From assembly GCA_949127975.1 (NCBI GenBank), contig CASBRB010000085.1:1-34730 (forward strand): a DNA stretch of 34,730 nt, written 5' to 3'. This DNA comes from Oscillatoriales cyanobacterium PMM_0019 (GTDB taxonomy: Bacteria; Cyanobacteriota; Cyanobacteriia; Cyanobacteriales; CASBRB01). Made by a program: the position numbers and the translations under genes. Shown here one piece after another: positions 8,868 to 17,283 of this stretch. The notes beneath the pieces were generated by a model that made no database searches, was not told the origin of the DNA, and saw nothing but the letters and a program-made list of their open reading frames with translations. Positions within the stretch are counted from its first letter, which is position 1; the number at the start of each line of letters is the position of its first letter.

Positions 8868-8889
8868 GGGCGCGTCTCGTCACGCCTAC
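8864..8889. repeat. Palindromic repeat overlapping the pyrF stop codon
   Basis: GTAGG/CCTAC with an inner CGT/ACG pair forms a hairpin that includes the TAG stop of pyrF (8865-8867). It belongs to the same short palindrome family as 129-154. It could attenuate read-through into the next gene, but there is no T-run. Confidence 0.5.
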
Positions 8890-8891
8890 GT

Positions 8892-9524
8892 ATGTTGGTG
8901 AATATGATCATGGTCGCCATATTGTTGGGATTTATTTTTACCTTTAAAATGCCCAGTCCCGTACAGTCTTTCTCTATTCCTCAGTCAAACCAAAAACTCA
9001 AAATTAAGGGCGTGGTGGGACGCACCCCTACAATACTAAATCCTCCCAAAAATTGCCCAACTGATGTGGAGATGTTAACGGCAGAAATGTTGCGGGATTT
9101 ACCCAGCTATGCTAATCGGATTATTCAACTTTCCCGTCACAGAGGCACAACCAGTGATTATACCTCCCTTTACATAATAATAGCAGGACGCCCAGAGTTT
9201 GCTCCCCTAAGCCTTGGTCCTGGTAAATATAACCCAACTGACTCAGCAGCCGACTTGAAACCGCCTCAGCAAGTGTTTTTTACCACCCTAGAGCGGCAGT
9301 ATCGAGATGGCAAAGTGGCTGAGTTAGAGAATTACCACTGGCTATTTTTAACTTATACCAAGGAGGGTTGGCAGTTAGCGATGATATATTCTCAGTTCGG
9401 TTCCTACCCAGCTACCACCCCTCCAACTGCACCACAGGAAAGTAGTAATGGTATTATTGGTCAGGCAATTCGCATCTGGTTAAGGGATTGCCGCGCTGGT
9501 AATATTAAACCTTTGGCAAATTGA
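8892..9524 (+). CDS. Exported or anchored protein of unknown function
   Basis: 210 residues that I do not recognise beyond the impression of a conserved cyanobacterial hypothetical. An N-terminal hydrophobic stretch (about residues 4-20) could be a signal peptide or anchor. The mature part has two cysteines (in NCPTDVE and RDCRAG) that could form a disulfide. The central region (DLPSYANRIIQLSRHR...YIIIAGRPEFAPL) and a later segment (GWQLAMIYSQFG) read as a compact alpha/beta domain. It follows pyrF by 24 bp and precedes the PucC-like gene by 17 bp on the same strand, so it may be co-transcribed with both. Codon use looks native. No ribosome site stands out. Confidence 0.6.
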   Translation: MLVNMIMVAILLGFIFTFKMPSPVQSFSIPQSNQKLKIKGVVGRTPTILNPPKNCPTDVEMLTAEMLRDLPSYANRIIQLSRHRGTTSDYTSLYIIIAGRPEFAPLSLGPGKYNPTDSAADLKPPQQVFFTTLERQYRDGKVAELENYHWLFLTYTKEGWQLAMIYSQFGSYPATTPPTAPQESSNGIIGQAIRIWLRDCRAGNIKPLAN

Positions 9525-9541
9525 ACTATGAGTTTTGAGTT

Positions 9542-10894
9542 ATGAATAATGCCCCCAAAATAAACCTGCTCACTATGTTCCAACTGGGCTTATTTCAGAT
9601 GGGACTAGGCATCATGTCAATCCTGACGCTAGGAGTGCTTAACCGAATAATGATCGATCCAAAACTCCTAGCAGTGCCAGCGACAATTGCAGCAGGTGCT
9701 ACGGCAATGTATTTGTTTGTTTCCCCAGCACGGGTTTGGTTTGGGCAGATGTCCGATGCCAAAAAGCTTTGGGGCTATCACCGCACGGGATATATCTGGA
9801 CTGGTTTGTCGCTGCTAGCAGTTTTTGTGTTTTTAGCTGTGCAGGTGATTTGGCAGTTGGGTGCTAGCAAGGTAGACGGCTGGACTCCACAAAGTACCGC
9901 TTGGGCGGCACTTTTGGCTCTGATATTTGCCTTATATGGGCTTTGTCTTGATGCCAGTTCTACACCTTTTGCTGCTCTTTTAGTGGATGTATCGGATGAG
10001 GATAACCGCTCTAAGCTGGTAGGAATTGTGTGGTCGATGTTGATGGTAGGAATTGTAGTTGGAGCGATTGTCAGTAAAAAATTGTTAGAAGGACTGACTT
10101 TAGAAACTTTGCAGGCGTCAGTCAACCGTTTGTTTATTATTATGCCTGTCGCGGTTGTTTGCCTGGGATTTATTGGCACTATTGGGGTAGAAAAGAAATA
10201 CTCCCGATTTGCCTCCCGATCTATATTAACCGATCGGCATATCAATCTGGGCACAGCTTTCAAGATTTTGACGGCTAGTCGCCAAACTGGGCTATTTTTT
10301 AGCTTCTTAATGGTGATGACGATTAGCTTGTTCTTGCAACAACCAATTCTAGAGCCTTACGGCGGCGAAGTGTTTCACATGACGGTAGCTCAGGGTACGC
10401 TTTTAAATGCTTCTTGGGGTACTGGGGTTTTGCTGGGAATGAGCTTGACGGGATTTTTGGTTGTGCCTCGTCTGGGTAAACAAAAAACAGCTAAGTTGGG
10501 GTGTTGGTTGACTGCTTGCAGCTTTGGGTTAGTCATTGCTACTGGTTTTACAGCTAATCCAACTTTGCTGAAAGCTGCCGTGCTGTTGTTTGGGATCGCT
10601 TCTGGGGTACTTACTAATGCAGCGGTGAGTTTGATGTTAGATTTAACCACGGCTGAGACAGCAGGAACATTTTTGGGCGCTTGGGGATTAGCTCAGGCTG
10701 TAGCTCAAGCGTTAGCCGCCGTAGCAGGTGGGGGACTGCTGGATATCGGGAGGAGGTTGCTGGTAACGCCGTCTTTAGCTTATGGTTTGGTGTTTGCTGT
10801 CTCAGGATTAGGGATGGTTTTGGCGGTGGTTTTACTAAACCAGGTAAATGTATCGCAATGGTTGACTGAAAACACCCCTCCTGATAAGCTGTAG
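9542..10894 (+). CDS. PucC/BCD-family MFS transporter
   Basis: 450-residue membrane protein with about 12 hydrophobic segments, of the PucC/LhaA (BCH1, BCD) branch of the major facilitator superfamily. Signature parts are the N-terminal FQLGLFQMGLGIMSILTLGVLNRIM, the loop WFGQMSDAKKLWGYHRTGYIW and the central LLVDVSDEDNRSKLVGIVWSM. In purple bacteria PucC and LhaA assist light-harvesting complex assembly and are thought to handle bacteriochlorophyll. The cyanobacterial homologues are assumed to act in chlorophyll delivery or assembly, but the substrate is unproven. It ends the tyrS-pyrF-unknown-pucC plus-strand run. Immediately downstream is the relic IscB element. Confidence 0.88.
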   Translation: MNNAPKINLLTMFQLGLFQMGLGIMSILTLGVLNRIMIDPKLLAVPATIAAGATAMYLFVSPARVWFGQMSDAKKLWGYHRTGYIWTGLSLLAVFVFLAVQVIWQLGASKVDGWTPQSTAWAALLALIFALYGLCLDASSTPFAALLVDVSDEDNRSKLVGIVWSMLMVGIVVGAIVSKKLLEGLTLETLQASVNRLFIIMPVAVVCLGFIGTIGVEKKYSRFASRSILTDRHINLGTAFKILTASRQTGLFFSFLMVMTISLFLQQPILEPYGGEVFHMTVAQGTLLNASWGTGVLLGMSLTGFLVVPRLGKQKTAKLGCWLTACSFGLVIATGFTANPTLLKAAVLLFGIASGVLTNAAVSLMLDLTTAETAGTFLGAWGLAQAVAQALAAVAGGGLLDIGRRLLVTPSLAYGLVFAVSGLGMVLAVVLLNQVNVSQWLTENTPPDKL

Positions 10895-10960
10895 AAGGTT
10901 GACAGAATGAAGGAATTCCAAGAAGCATATTTTCTCAATCTCGCACCAATGCACGGCAAG

Positions 10961-11219
10961 CTATCCACCAATCAACGGACAGCACTGGACAACCAGCATT
11001 GACCTTGAATAGATAGCCAGGTTAAGTCCTTTGCGGACTACGTTAAGGAGGTCATGACACCCATAGGTGCTTTCCAGCTTATGGCTCTGTCGTTGGAGAT
11101 TAAACAGGTGTATTTGGTTAAACCAGTGTCTTCGACAAGGGTAAGCCTCTTTAACATTGCCGTTAGCGCAGCGGTCCCTCTTAGGGACGGAAAACATAAC
11201 CCTAGAAATAGGAGGACAA
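10961..11219 (+). ncRNA. Omega RNA (HEARO) of a relic IscB element
   Basis: This non-coding stretch sits directly 5' of a truncated iscB, the position of the omega RNA in IscB loci. It aligns by eye with the RNA upstream of the intact iscB at 28299-28542. Both have GGNCAGCA at the scaffold start (10977), then a hairpin (here CTGG/CCAG). Both have AAGTC...GACTACGTT, here closed as AGTCC/GGACT (11025-11029 with 11035-11039). A third hairpin, CCATA/TATGG (11061-11084), replaces CTACAGA/TCTGTAG. Both have AACATTG near the 3' end, and here a hairpin GTCCCT/AGGGAC (11174-11188) precedes the ribosome site. The stems are kept with different bases. Any guide would be the roughly 16 bases before 10977. 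The exact 5' end is uncertain. Confidence 0.72.
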
Positions 11220-11510
11220 ATGTCTAATTTTGTATTTGTGATTGACACCAACCATCAACCACTAGACCCAATCCATTCAGGTCAAGCAAGATGGTTACTC
11301 AAGTCAGGCAAGGCAGCGGTGTTTCGTCGCTATCCGTTCACGATTATCTTGAAATATGTCGTTCCCAAACCAAAAATACAACCTCACCAACTCAAGATTG
11401 ATCCAGGATCGAAAGTTACTGGCTTATGTATCGTACAAGGCGAGGGAAATGTAATTTGGGGCGCACAATTGACGCATCGTGGGCAAGAGATTAAGAGCGA
11501 TCGTCCTTGA
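11220..11510 (+). pseudogene. iscB: Truncated IscB (PLMP and RuvC-I only)
   Basis: 96 residues matching the first fifth of the intact IscB at 27015-28298. It keeps the PLMP-type segment (VFVIDTNHQPLDPIH, then AVFRRYPFTIIL) and RuvC-I (KIDPGSKVTGLCIV). It ends abruptly right after HRGQEIK, where the intact protein continues into the arginine-rich bridge helix. The bridge helix, RuvC-II, HNH and RuvC-III are all absent, so no nuclease activity is expected. The start at 11220 is supported by GGAGGA 5-10 bases upstream; an earlier in-frame ATG at 11157 would run through the RNA region. The break at about 11490-11510 runs into the ribosome site of the next gene, as if the element's 3' part had been deleted. 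Confidence 0.85.
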
Positions 11511-11519
11511 AGGAGAAAA

Positions 11520-12332
11520 ATGACGGATTTTTGGGAGACGGTTTTAAACTTGGCTCAGACAACTACTGCCAAAGTGGGGACTCAGTTGTTAGCTGATTTT
11601 GGGCAGGTGCAGGCTTCGCAAAAGGATGATGGCACTTTGGTGACGCAATCCGATAGCTGGGCAGATGAACAGATAAAGGATGCTCTGGCTGCTACTTTTC
11701 CCCATCACGACGTCCTCAGCGAAGAAGCAGAACACAGGTTTCAGGGTGCTGAATGGTGTTGGGTAATCGATCCCCTGGATGGTACTACCAATTTCACCCG
11801 AGGGATTCCTCTGTGGGGAATTGCTCTCGGTTTACTTTATCAAGGCACACCAGTGTTTGGGTATGTTCATTTTCCCCCAGTAAAGCAAACCTTTCACGGC
11901 TTTTGGTACGGCTCTTCTCAACTCACAGGTCCCACAGGCGCATTTCTCAACGATAAATCTATTCGCCCTAGTGAAGACGATCCTAGCAACAATCACTTCT
12001 TCAACTTGTGTGCCCGCAGTACATCTGTAATAAAACCAGGCTTCCCCTGCAAAATCCGGATGTTGGGTGTCGCCAGCTACAATTTTCTCGCTGTCGCCGC
12101 TGGCATCGCCCTAGGTGGAGTAGAGGCAACACCCAAAATTTGGGATATTGCTGGTGTCTGGGCAATTGCGCAAGCCGCTGGTGCAGTTTGGGTGCCACTG
12201 GAATCAAAACCAATTTTTCCCCTGGAAGTTGGGCAGGATTATGGCAAGCGTCCTTTTCCCACTTTAGTTGTTAGCCGTCCTGAACTTGTGCCAGTGCTTA
12301 AACCTTTGGTAGAATCCGTTAGCTGTCGATAG
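11520..12332 (+). CDS. Inositol monophosphatase family protein
   Basis: 270-residue member of the lithium-sensitive, Mg-dependent phosphatase family (IMPase/HisN/SuhB type). The metal site is visible: SEEAE with Glu68/Glu69, then WVIDPLDGTTNF with Asp84 and Asp87, and the C-terminal motif WDIAGVWAIAQAAGA. Family members dephosphorylate inositol phosphates, histidinol phosphate, PAP or fructose-1,6-bisphosphate, and the substrate cannot be read from sequence. A good ribosome site (AAGGAG) lies just before the ATG, immediately behind the truncated iscB. So the relic's deletion ends a few bases upstream of this gene's translation signals, and any native promoter may have been replaced. Confidence 0.88.
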   Translation: MTDFWETVLNLAQTTTAKVGTQLLADFGQVQASQKDDGTLVTQSDSWADEQIKDALAATFPHHDVLSEEAEHRFQGAEWCWVIDPLDGTTNFTRGIPLWGIALGLLYQGTPVFGYVHFPPVKQTFHGFWYGSSQLTGPTGAFLNDKSIRPSEDDPSNNHFFNLCARSTSVIKPGFPCKIRMLGVASYNFLAVAAGIALGGVEATPKIWDIAGVWAIAQAAGAVWVPLESKPIFPLEVGQDYGKRPFPTLVVSRPELVPVLKPLVESVSCR

Positions 12333-12420
12333 GTGTATTCTTAAATACCAATAATCATCCCATCTTCAGATAGATGTTGGTTACAATCCAGAAGTTTTAG
12401 TTTAGGGAAAGATTAAACTT

Positions 12421-12627
12421 TTGCGTCGGATGATGAATCAAAAACAAAGAACAATTTTATTTGATAGCTCGATATCTAAAACAGTCAACTGCCCGAGATG
12501 TAGTTCCCAAGAAGTTGGTCGGACAAAACGCATAGGGATGATTGACAATTTTATGTCTTACCTGGGGTTTTACCCTTACTACTGTCACGAACACGATTGT
12601 AGGAAGCGCTTTTATAACGTTCGCTAA
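12421..12627 (+). CDS. Small zinc-ribbon-like protein
   Basis: 68 residues with a likely metal site: CPRC at about residues 24-27 and CHEHDC near residues 56-61. The rest is basic and polar, ending in KRFYNVR. Two paired Cys/His knuckles suggest a zinc ribbon for structural or nucleic-acid binding. A TTG start at 12421 sits 9 bases after GGGAAAG. ATG codons at 12430 and 12433 are alternatives that remove only three or four residues. It is a single gene between the phosphatase gene and the convergent ChaN-like gene. I do not recognise a named family. Confidence 0.55.
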   Translation: MRRMMNQKQRTILFDSSISKTVNCPRCSSQEVGRTKRIGMIDNFMSYLGFYPYYCHEHDCRKRFYNVR

Positions 12628-12662
12628 GTCATCTGAAGTCAGCGCTTTTTCCCTGGCATACT

Positions 12663-13562
12663 TTAATCATCTTCTTCCCAATTGAAGTCTGTAATCGGCT
12701 TTCCCTTACCTGATGAACCGTCTTCAGTAGGAGTTAGCAAAACCGAACGTTGGACTAACTGTCGCTTGCCAGTAACTATATCGAAACGTCGGGCGACGCG
12801 GCTGGGTATACCGTAGCCATAAGCTATATGAGCTTGCCCAGCTAGCACTACCACTTGATAATCTGGGTTCGTTTTTAAAAACTGGGCGATTGCATCTGCC
12901 ATTGTTTCATCCCATAAAACTTGAGCTGTGAAAAAACGCTCAAAATTTGTACTGTTACCTTGCCCTGTCTGATGATGCATTTCATACACCTGCTGGGATA
13001 TCTGGCGATACTCTTGGTTATCAGTGCGGATTTCTGAAATTGGGGGAATATATTTCAGTTGTGTTGGTGTTAAACTCTCTAAACCTTCACGGGCAACTTG
13101 GTGCGTTACTTCTGTAGGGGTGTTCACAGCCAAAACTGGCAGGTGATGTTCTTTAGCAAACCGTAGGATAGGAGCATAATATTCCCAAGGAAAGCCCCAT
13201 CGCAGGTTATACTGAGTTTGTTCCACTAGCTGAGTTTCTGTTATCTTGCCCGCCAGATATTGATCGAGGATGTTTTGATAGGGGCGCTGGAACATCTCCA
13301 TAGCGATCGCTATACTTTGATGATGCTGATAGAGTTGCTGTATAATATCTAGTTCAGCCTGATGATCTGATGGGCTTGAGTGTATTTCTCCTAGGTAAAC
13401 AACGTCTGCCTTGGTTATTTTCTGCAAAACTTCCTGCTGATGTGGAGTATGGGAGTATTCTTCTAGCTGTGGCAAAGCGCTGAGGTCATAAGCAGTGGTA
13501 GTGGAGAATATAATAATGCCTAAACAACAGGCGCACAATTTAGCAATCTGACGTGTTTGCAT
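12663..13562 (-). CDS. ChaN-like haem-binding family protein
   Basis: 299 residues with an N-terminal hydrophobic export signal (about residues 8-24) and no clear lipobox. The core matches the ChaN/Tiki (haem-binding uptake) family: VVYLGEIHSSPSDHQAEL with GEIH at 58-61, the AMEMFQRPYQ segment, and the C-terminal VVVLAGQAHIAYGYGIP. In Campylobacter ChaN binds haem and is linked to iron uptake; in Tiki relatives the same GxxH residues form a protease site. Cyanobacterial homologues are uncharacterised. No iron regulon genes are adjacent, so an iron role is only family-based. Divergent from the thioesterase gene by about 77 bp. Confidence 0.82.
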   Translation of the reverse strand: MQTRQIAKLCACCLGIIIFSTTTAYDLSALPQLEEYSHTPHQQEVLQKITKADVVYLGEIHSSPSDHQAELDIIQQLYQHHQSIAIAMEMFQRPYQNILDQYLAGKITETQLVEQTQYNLRWGFPWEYYAPILRFAKEHHLPVLAVNTPTEVTHQVAREGLESLTPTQLKYIPPISEIRTDNQEYRQISQQVYEMHHQTGQGNSTNFERFFTAQVLWDETMADAIAQFLKTNPDYQVVVLAGQAHIAYGYGIPSRVARRFDIVTGKRQLVQRSVLLTPTEDGSSGKGKPITDFNWEEDD

Positions 13563-13639
13563 GAAAATTCCTAGGCTTCATTGCAGGCATTATGTACAAT
13601 TTCTGAACAGAAAGTCAAAAATGTACTTTTGAGGACAAT

Positions 13640-14143
13640 TTGCAAGTGTCGGCAGAACAACAGACACCAGAACAACTCCCACCTATCGACGCTATAGAAA
13701 AGCAGTGTTTGAGGATAGCTGCTGATAACTGGTTTGAGTACCCAGTGTTCGCGCACCCGCACCATACTGATTATGCTGGTAATGTATGGCATGGTACTTA
13801 TCTAACTTGGATGGAAGAGGCGCGAGTCGAGTGCTTGCGCTCTATTGGCATCGAGTTTGCCAATTTAGTAGCCTTGGGGTCTGATTTGCCAGTGGTAGAA
13901 CTTTCAGTGCGCTACCATCGACCAATTCAGATGGGCATGGCGGCTGTGGTGAAGACGCGAATGGCAGATATGAAGGGCGTCCGCATCAATTGGGACTATC
14001 AAATCCAATCTTTGGATGGCAAGGAACTTTACTTAACTGCACGGGTAACTTTGGTAGCGGTCGATCGAGAAAAGGGGAAGATTTTGCGCCAGCTACCATC
14101 GACGGTAAAAGATGCTTTGTTAAGGGTAATGGGTGATAGGTGA
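13640..14143 (+). CDS. Hot-dog acyl-CoA thioesterase (4HBT family)
   Basis: 167 residues. Residues about 36-150 form a 4HBT hot-dog domain: HPHHTDYAGNVWHGTYL with Asp44 as the likely catalytic acid, then WMEEARVECL along the long helix, and VELSVRYHRPIQMG. Such enzymes hydrolyse acyl-CoA or acyl-ACP thioesters as dimers or tetramers; the substrate here is unknown. It is clearly different from the short DHNA-CoA thioesterase of phylloquinone synthesis. The start is a TTG at 13640, 7 bases after GAGG; the GTG at 13646 is an alternative. Convergent with the M15 peptidase gene across heptamer repeats (14144-14228). Confidence 0.85.
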   Translation: MQVSAEQQTPEQLPPIDAIEKQCLRIAADNWFEYPVFAHPHHTDYAGNVWHGTYLTWMEEARVECLRSIGIEFANLVALGSDLPVVELSVRYHRPIQMGMAAVVKTRMADMKGVRINWDYQIQSLDGKELYLTARVTLVAVDREKGKILRQLPSTVKDALLRVMGDR

Positions 14144-14230
14144 TGGGATTGTTGAGCATTGAATGTTGAGTTAAAAGAAATTATTCAAAACTCAAAACTT
14201 TTCCATCACCAATCACCAATCACTAATAAA
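14144..14230. repeat. Short tandem repeats between convergent genes
   Basis: Degenerate tandem runs of the GTTGAG/ACTCAA type and ATCACCA units (tandem ATCACCA near 14208-14223) fill the gap between the thioesterase stop and the M15 peptidase stop. They are typical cyanobacterial short tandem repeats. Opposed units can pair, so bidirectional termination is possible. Confidence 0.45.
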
Positions 14231-15310
14231 TTAGTGTCCATTATAGGACCAGTGGGGAGGATCGTAAGTTAGCTTATACACCCCATAGGAAGCACCCACG
14301 TCAAACAGATCTTGATTTTCCGAGCCATTGCGCGGATCGCCGATTTGTACAATGTTGCCATTACCATCCCGGATTTTGAGCGTACCTTGCCAGGTAATAT
14401 TCCAGTCAATTGCTAGCCTTTGCGTATGAAGAGACTGTAGAGCAACGGGATTACCACCAATGCCATAGATATCTATCATCTGTGATGCGGCTAAAAGTGA
14501 GCCTGCCTGCGTATAATGTACCCAGTCTATACTCACACCGTCCATAGGTGGCACTTCCCCTGGCTCGATCTCGCCGCGATCGATCTGGGCAGCATAATGC
14601 ATCAGGTAAGCTCTTGCGGTCGGTCGATAGGTAGCTGTAATTATAATCTGGGCACCTGCATCAATCATTGCTTTTTGAAACGTCTGCACGTTTTCGCGAA
14701 ATGGCGAGGCTAAATCGGAAATAGCGCGACTGGTGGGAAAGTAGTAGTACCACTGGGGTCCACTAAGCATAAACCTTAATCGTTTAGCATAGTTGGTAAG
14801 AATATCTAACGCTTGACGGTAATCAGTTCCCAATTTCTGCTTAGTAGCGTTAGAGAGGTTTTTATCGAAATCTGCCCAGATGCGCACATCTCTTTGCAGG
14901 TAAGCTTCACCTAAACCCTTGGTACTTGTAGGTCCAAAATTGCCATCTACGTCTAGAGGGGGATGTAGTTCGGAGATATTATTTAAGTTTGCTTGCAAGT
15001 CTTGAACTTCTTGGATACCAAAACCAAGGTAACTTAGCAACAGCCCACTAGAAAAATTGGGAACTTTGAAAATAAAACCTTGTTTCAGAGCTAGGGCGTA
15101 TGTGGTATTGTCCACGAGACCCTTGACAGGCAAAGCATTCTTTGCTTGATAGTTGCGTGTTGCTGTGTCAGTAAGCCCGCCAAAGTCTCCATCAACTGTC
15201 CCAACAGGATATTCAGCTTCCTGTAAAAACCTCTGCCAAGCAATCACAGGAATTCCCTGAGAGCCTTTTTGGATTGTAGTCAAGTTCAGTACACTGGTGT
15301 TGAAAGCCAT
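14231..15310 (-). CDS. Peptidoglycan-binding protein with M15-type peptidase end
   Basis: 359 residues. Residues about 12-75 form a PG_binding_1 repeat (IQKGSQGIPVIAWQRFLQ...VDGDFGGLTDTATRNYQ), and about 98-135 look like a second one (VQDLQANLNN...DVDGNFGPTSTKGL). The C-terminal domain has the zinc triad spacing of M15 (VanY/D-Ala-D-Ala carboxypeptidase): SLHTQRLAID gives His295 and Asp302, and DPPHWS gives His353. This predicts cleavage of peptidoglycan stem peptides. No signal peptide is seen, so export could be non-classical, or the protein could be a phage-like lysin. Its ATG is 10 bp after the dxr stop with GGGGA upstream, so it is probably translated from the dxr transcript. Confidence 0.78.
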   Translation of the reverse strand: MAFNTSVLNLTTIQKGSQGIPVIAWQRFLQEAEYPVGTVDGDFGGLTDTATRNYQAKNALPVKGLVDNTTYALALKQGFIFKVPNFSSGLLLSYLGFGIQEVQDLQANLNNISELHPPLDVDGNFGPTSTKGLGEAYLQRDVRIWADFDKNLSNATKQKLGTDYRQALDILTNYAKRLRFMLSGPQWYYYFPTSRAISDLASPFRENVQTFQKAMIDAGAQIIITATYRPTARAYLMHYAAQIDRGEIEPGEVPPMDGVSIDWVHYTQAGSLLAASQMIDIYGIGGNPVALQSLHTQRLAIDWNITWQGTLKIRDGNGNIVQIGDPRNGSENQDLFDVGASYGVYKLTYDPPHWSYNGH

Positions 15311-15320
15311 AATGTCCCCG

Positions 15321-16493
15321 TCAATAAGCGATGCTAGTTGTTAACCCGATAACTTCCTGTCTTGCCCAACGATCGGCCGCCAAAATTTCATCTAAAGACG
15401 GAGTTGAACGGTTTTGGCTAGTAAAGCGATCGCACACCGATTCAATACAACGGGCAATATCCAAAAATCGGATTTTTTCGTCTAAAAATAGCGCCACAGC
15501 CTGTTCATTTGCCGCATTCAACACCGCAGGCATTGAACCCCCAGATCTACCAGCAGCATAAGCTAGCTGCATACAGGGATACTTTTGATGATCTGGTTCC
15601 CGAAAAGTCAAATTCCCAGCCTTTACCAAATCTAATCTTTTCCAATCAGTATAAATGCGTTCCGGCCAAGATAAAGCATAAAGCAGGGGTAAACGCATAT
15701 CCGGCCAACCTAACTGAGCTAAAACTGAGGTATCCTGCAACTCGATCAACGAGTGTATAATGCTTTGGGGATGGATGACAATCTCAATCTGGTCGTAATC
15801 CATACCAAAGAGGTAGTGGGCTTCAATTACTTCCAGCCCTTTATTCATCAAAGTAGCAGAATCTACAGTAATTTTGCGACCCATAGACCAGTTGGGATGC
15901 TTCAGGGCATCGGCTACCGTGACTGACTCTAACTGCTCCACCGGCCAATCCCGGAAAGCGCCTCCAGATGCCGTGAGCAGAATCCGCCTTAAGCCGCCTG
16001 ATGGCACACCCTGGAGACACTGAAAAATTGCTGAATGTTCTGAGTCTGCTGGTAGCAGTTTAACACCATGTTGCTGCACTAGGGGCAGAACGACTGGTCC
16101 ACCAGCAATCAGGGTTTCCTTATTCGCCAGGGCAATGTCTTTACCAGCAGTAATCGCGGCAACAGTTGGTAACAAACCTGCACAGCCGACGATGCCTGTT
16201 ACTACCGTTTCTGCGTCGCCGTAGCGAGCGACTTCAATTACACCAGCATCCCCTGCCAGTATGATGGGTTGGGGGCTCAGATCGGCAACTGCTTGCGTGA
16301 GTTCTGGCAATTGCTCTCGATCGCAGATAGCGACAATTTCAGGACGAAATTGCCGAATCTGCTGTGCCAGCATGGCCATATTGCGCCCAGCCGCTAATCC
16401 CACAATCCGAAAGCGATCGGGGTATTGAGCTACGATGTCTAAAGTTTGCGTACCGATGGAACCAGTAGAGCCAAGGAGAGTAATCGCTTTCAC
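15321..16493 (-). CDS. dxr: 1-Deoxy-D-xylulose 5-phosphate reductoisomerase
   Basis: 390 residues. It catalyses the NADPH-dependent conversion of DXP to MEP, the first committed step of the MEP isoprenoid pathway that feeds carotenoids, chlorophyll phytol and quinones in cyanobacteria. The N-terminal NADPH-binding GSTGSIG is at 8-14. [12 protein letters not shown], the metal-binding [10 protein letters not shown], the flexible-loop [10 protein letters not shown] and [22 protein letters not shown] are all present and intact. Length is normal. It is divergent from tsaB across about 80 bp and followed closely by the peptidoglycan-binding peptidase. Confidence 0.96.
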   Translation of the reverse strand: MKAITLLGSTGSIGTQTLDIVAQYPDRFRIVGLAAGRNMAMLAQQIRQFRPEIVAICDREQLPELTQAVADLSPQPIILAGDAGVIEVARYGDAETVVTGIVGCAGLLPTVAAITAGKDIALANKETLIAGGPVVLPLVQQHGVKLLPADSEHSAIFQCLQGVPSGGLRRILLTASGGAFRDWPVEQLESVTVADALKHPNWSMGRKITVDSATLMNKGLEVIEAHYLFGMDYDQIEIVIHPQSIIHSLIELQDTSVLAQLGWPDMRLPLLYALSWPERIYTDWKRLDLVKAGNLTFREPDHQKYPCMQLAYAAGRSGGSMPAVLNAANEQAVALFLDEKIRFLDIARCIESVCDRFTSQNRSTPSLDEILAADRWARQEVIGLTTSIAY

Positions 16494-16572
16494 AATAGCT
16501 TCTTAATTAACCGCAACTTTACTATAAGGTGATTAGAACTAATTCTTCACAAACGACTAGCCCTAAAAATAC

Positions 16573-17283
16573 ATGGAGAGTCTGGAGCCAAACAAATACA
16601 GTTTAGCCATTCACACCACCAGTCCAGAACTCGGTCTAGCTCTGAGCAACTTTGCTGATGATTCCCGCTGCCAAACTTGGAATTTAGGGCGCGACCTATC
16701 TACCTTGATGCACCAACATCTCACCGATTTCATCCAACCGCAGACGTGGAGAGATTTGGCGTTTATTGCCGTAGCCAAGGGGCCAGGCAGCTTTACTGGC
16801 ACCCGCATCGGTGTTGTTACTGCCCGTACACTGGCTCAACAGCTAGATATTCCCCTGTTTGCCATCTCCACCTTAGCTGCTGTGGCATGGGAGTTAGCAC
16901 AGAATCTGGAAATAAATCCCAATGGTGCTTACGCACTGCAAATGCCTGCCCAACGCGGTCAAATTTTTACCGCCATCTACCAGTTTCAAATCCCATCTCG
17001 ATTAACCCAGGTAATGCCTGATACCGTAACCACACCCGACGCTTGGAAGCAAACTCTGGAAACTTTAGAGATACCCTATCAACCGATCGATATTCCAGTT
17101 GGAGCCTTATTGGGTGCATCGGTTTCGAGTCTGCTAAAACTCGCCTATCTAGACTGGCAACAAGGAAAGCGCCCCCACTGGGCAGAGGCGCTACCTTTTT
17201 ACGGACAGCATCCGGTAGCGGATAAAATTAATTCTTCTTCCGTCGCCGGAGAAGTGCGATCGCCGGAACCAGAGCTAAACTAA
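16573..17283 (+). CDS. tsaB: tRNA threonylcarbamoyladenosine protein TsaB
   Basis: 236 residues. TsaB is the non-catalytic partner of TsaD in making t6A at position 37 of ANN-decoding tRNAs. The ASKHA-fold N-terminus (YSLAIHTTSPELGLAL) and the family signature AKGPGSFTGTRIGVV are clear. Length matches E. coli TsaB (231). The last 56 bases overlap the 3' end of the convergent broken PEP-CTERM gene, so the final residues (NSSSVAGEVRSPEPELN) are probably not conserved. The overlap may have arisen as that gene moved or decayed. Confidence 0.92.
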   Translation: MESLEPNKYSLAIHTTSPELGLALSNFADDSRCQTWNLGRDLSTLMHQHLTDFIQPQTWRDLAFIAVAKGPGSFTGTRIGVVTARTLAQQLDIPLFAISTLAAVAWELAQNLEINPNGAYALQMPAQRGQIFTAIYQFQIPSRLTQVMPDTVTTPDAWKQTLETLEIPYQPIDIPVGALLGASVSSLLKLAYLDWQQGKRPHWAEALPFYGQHPVADKINSSSVAGEVRSPEPELN

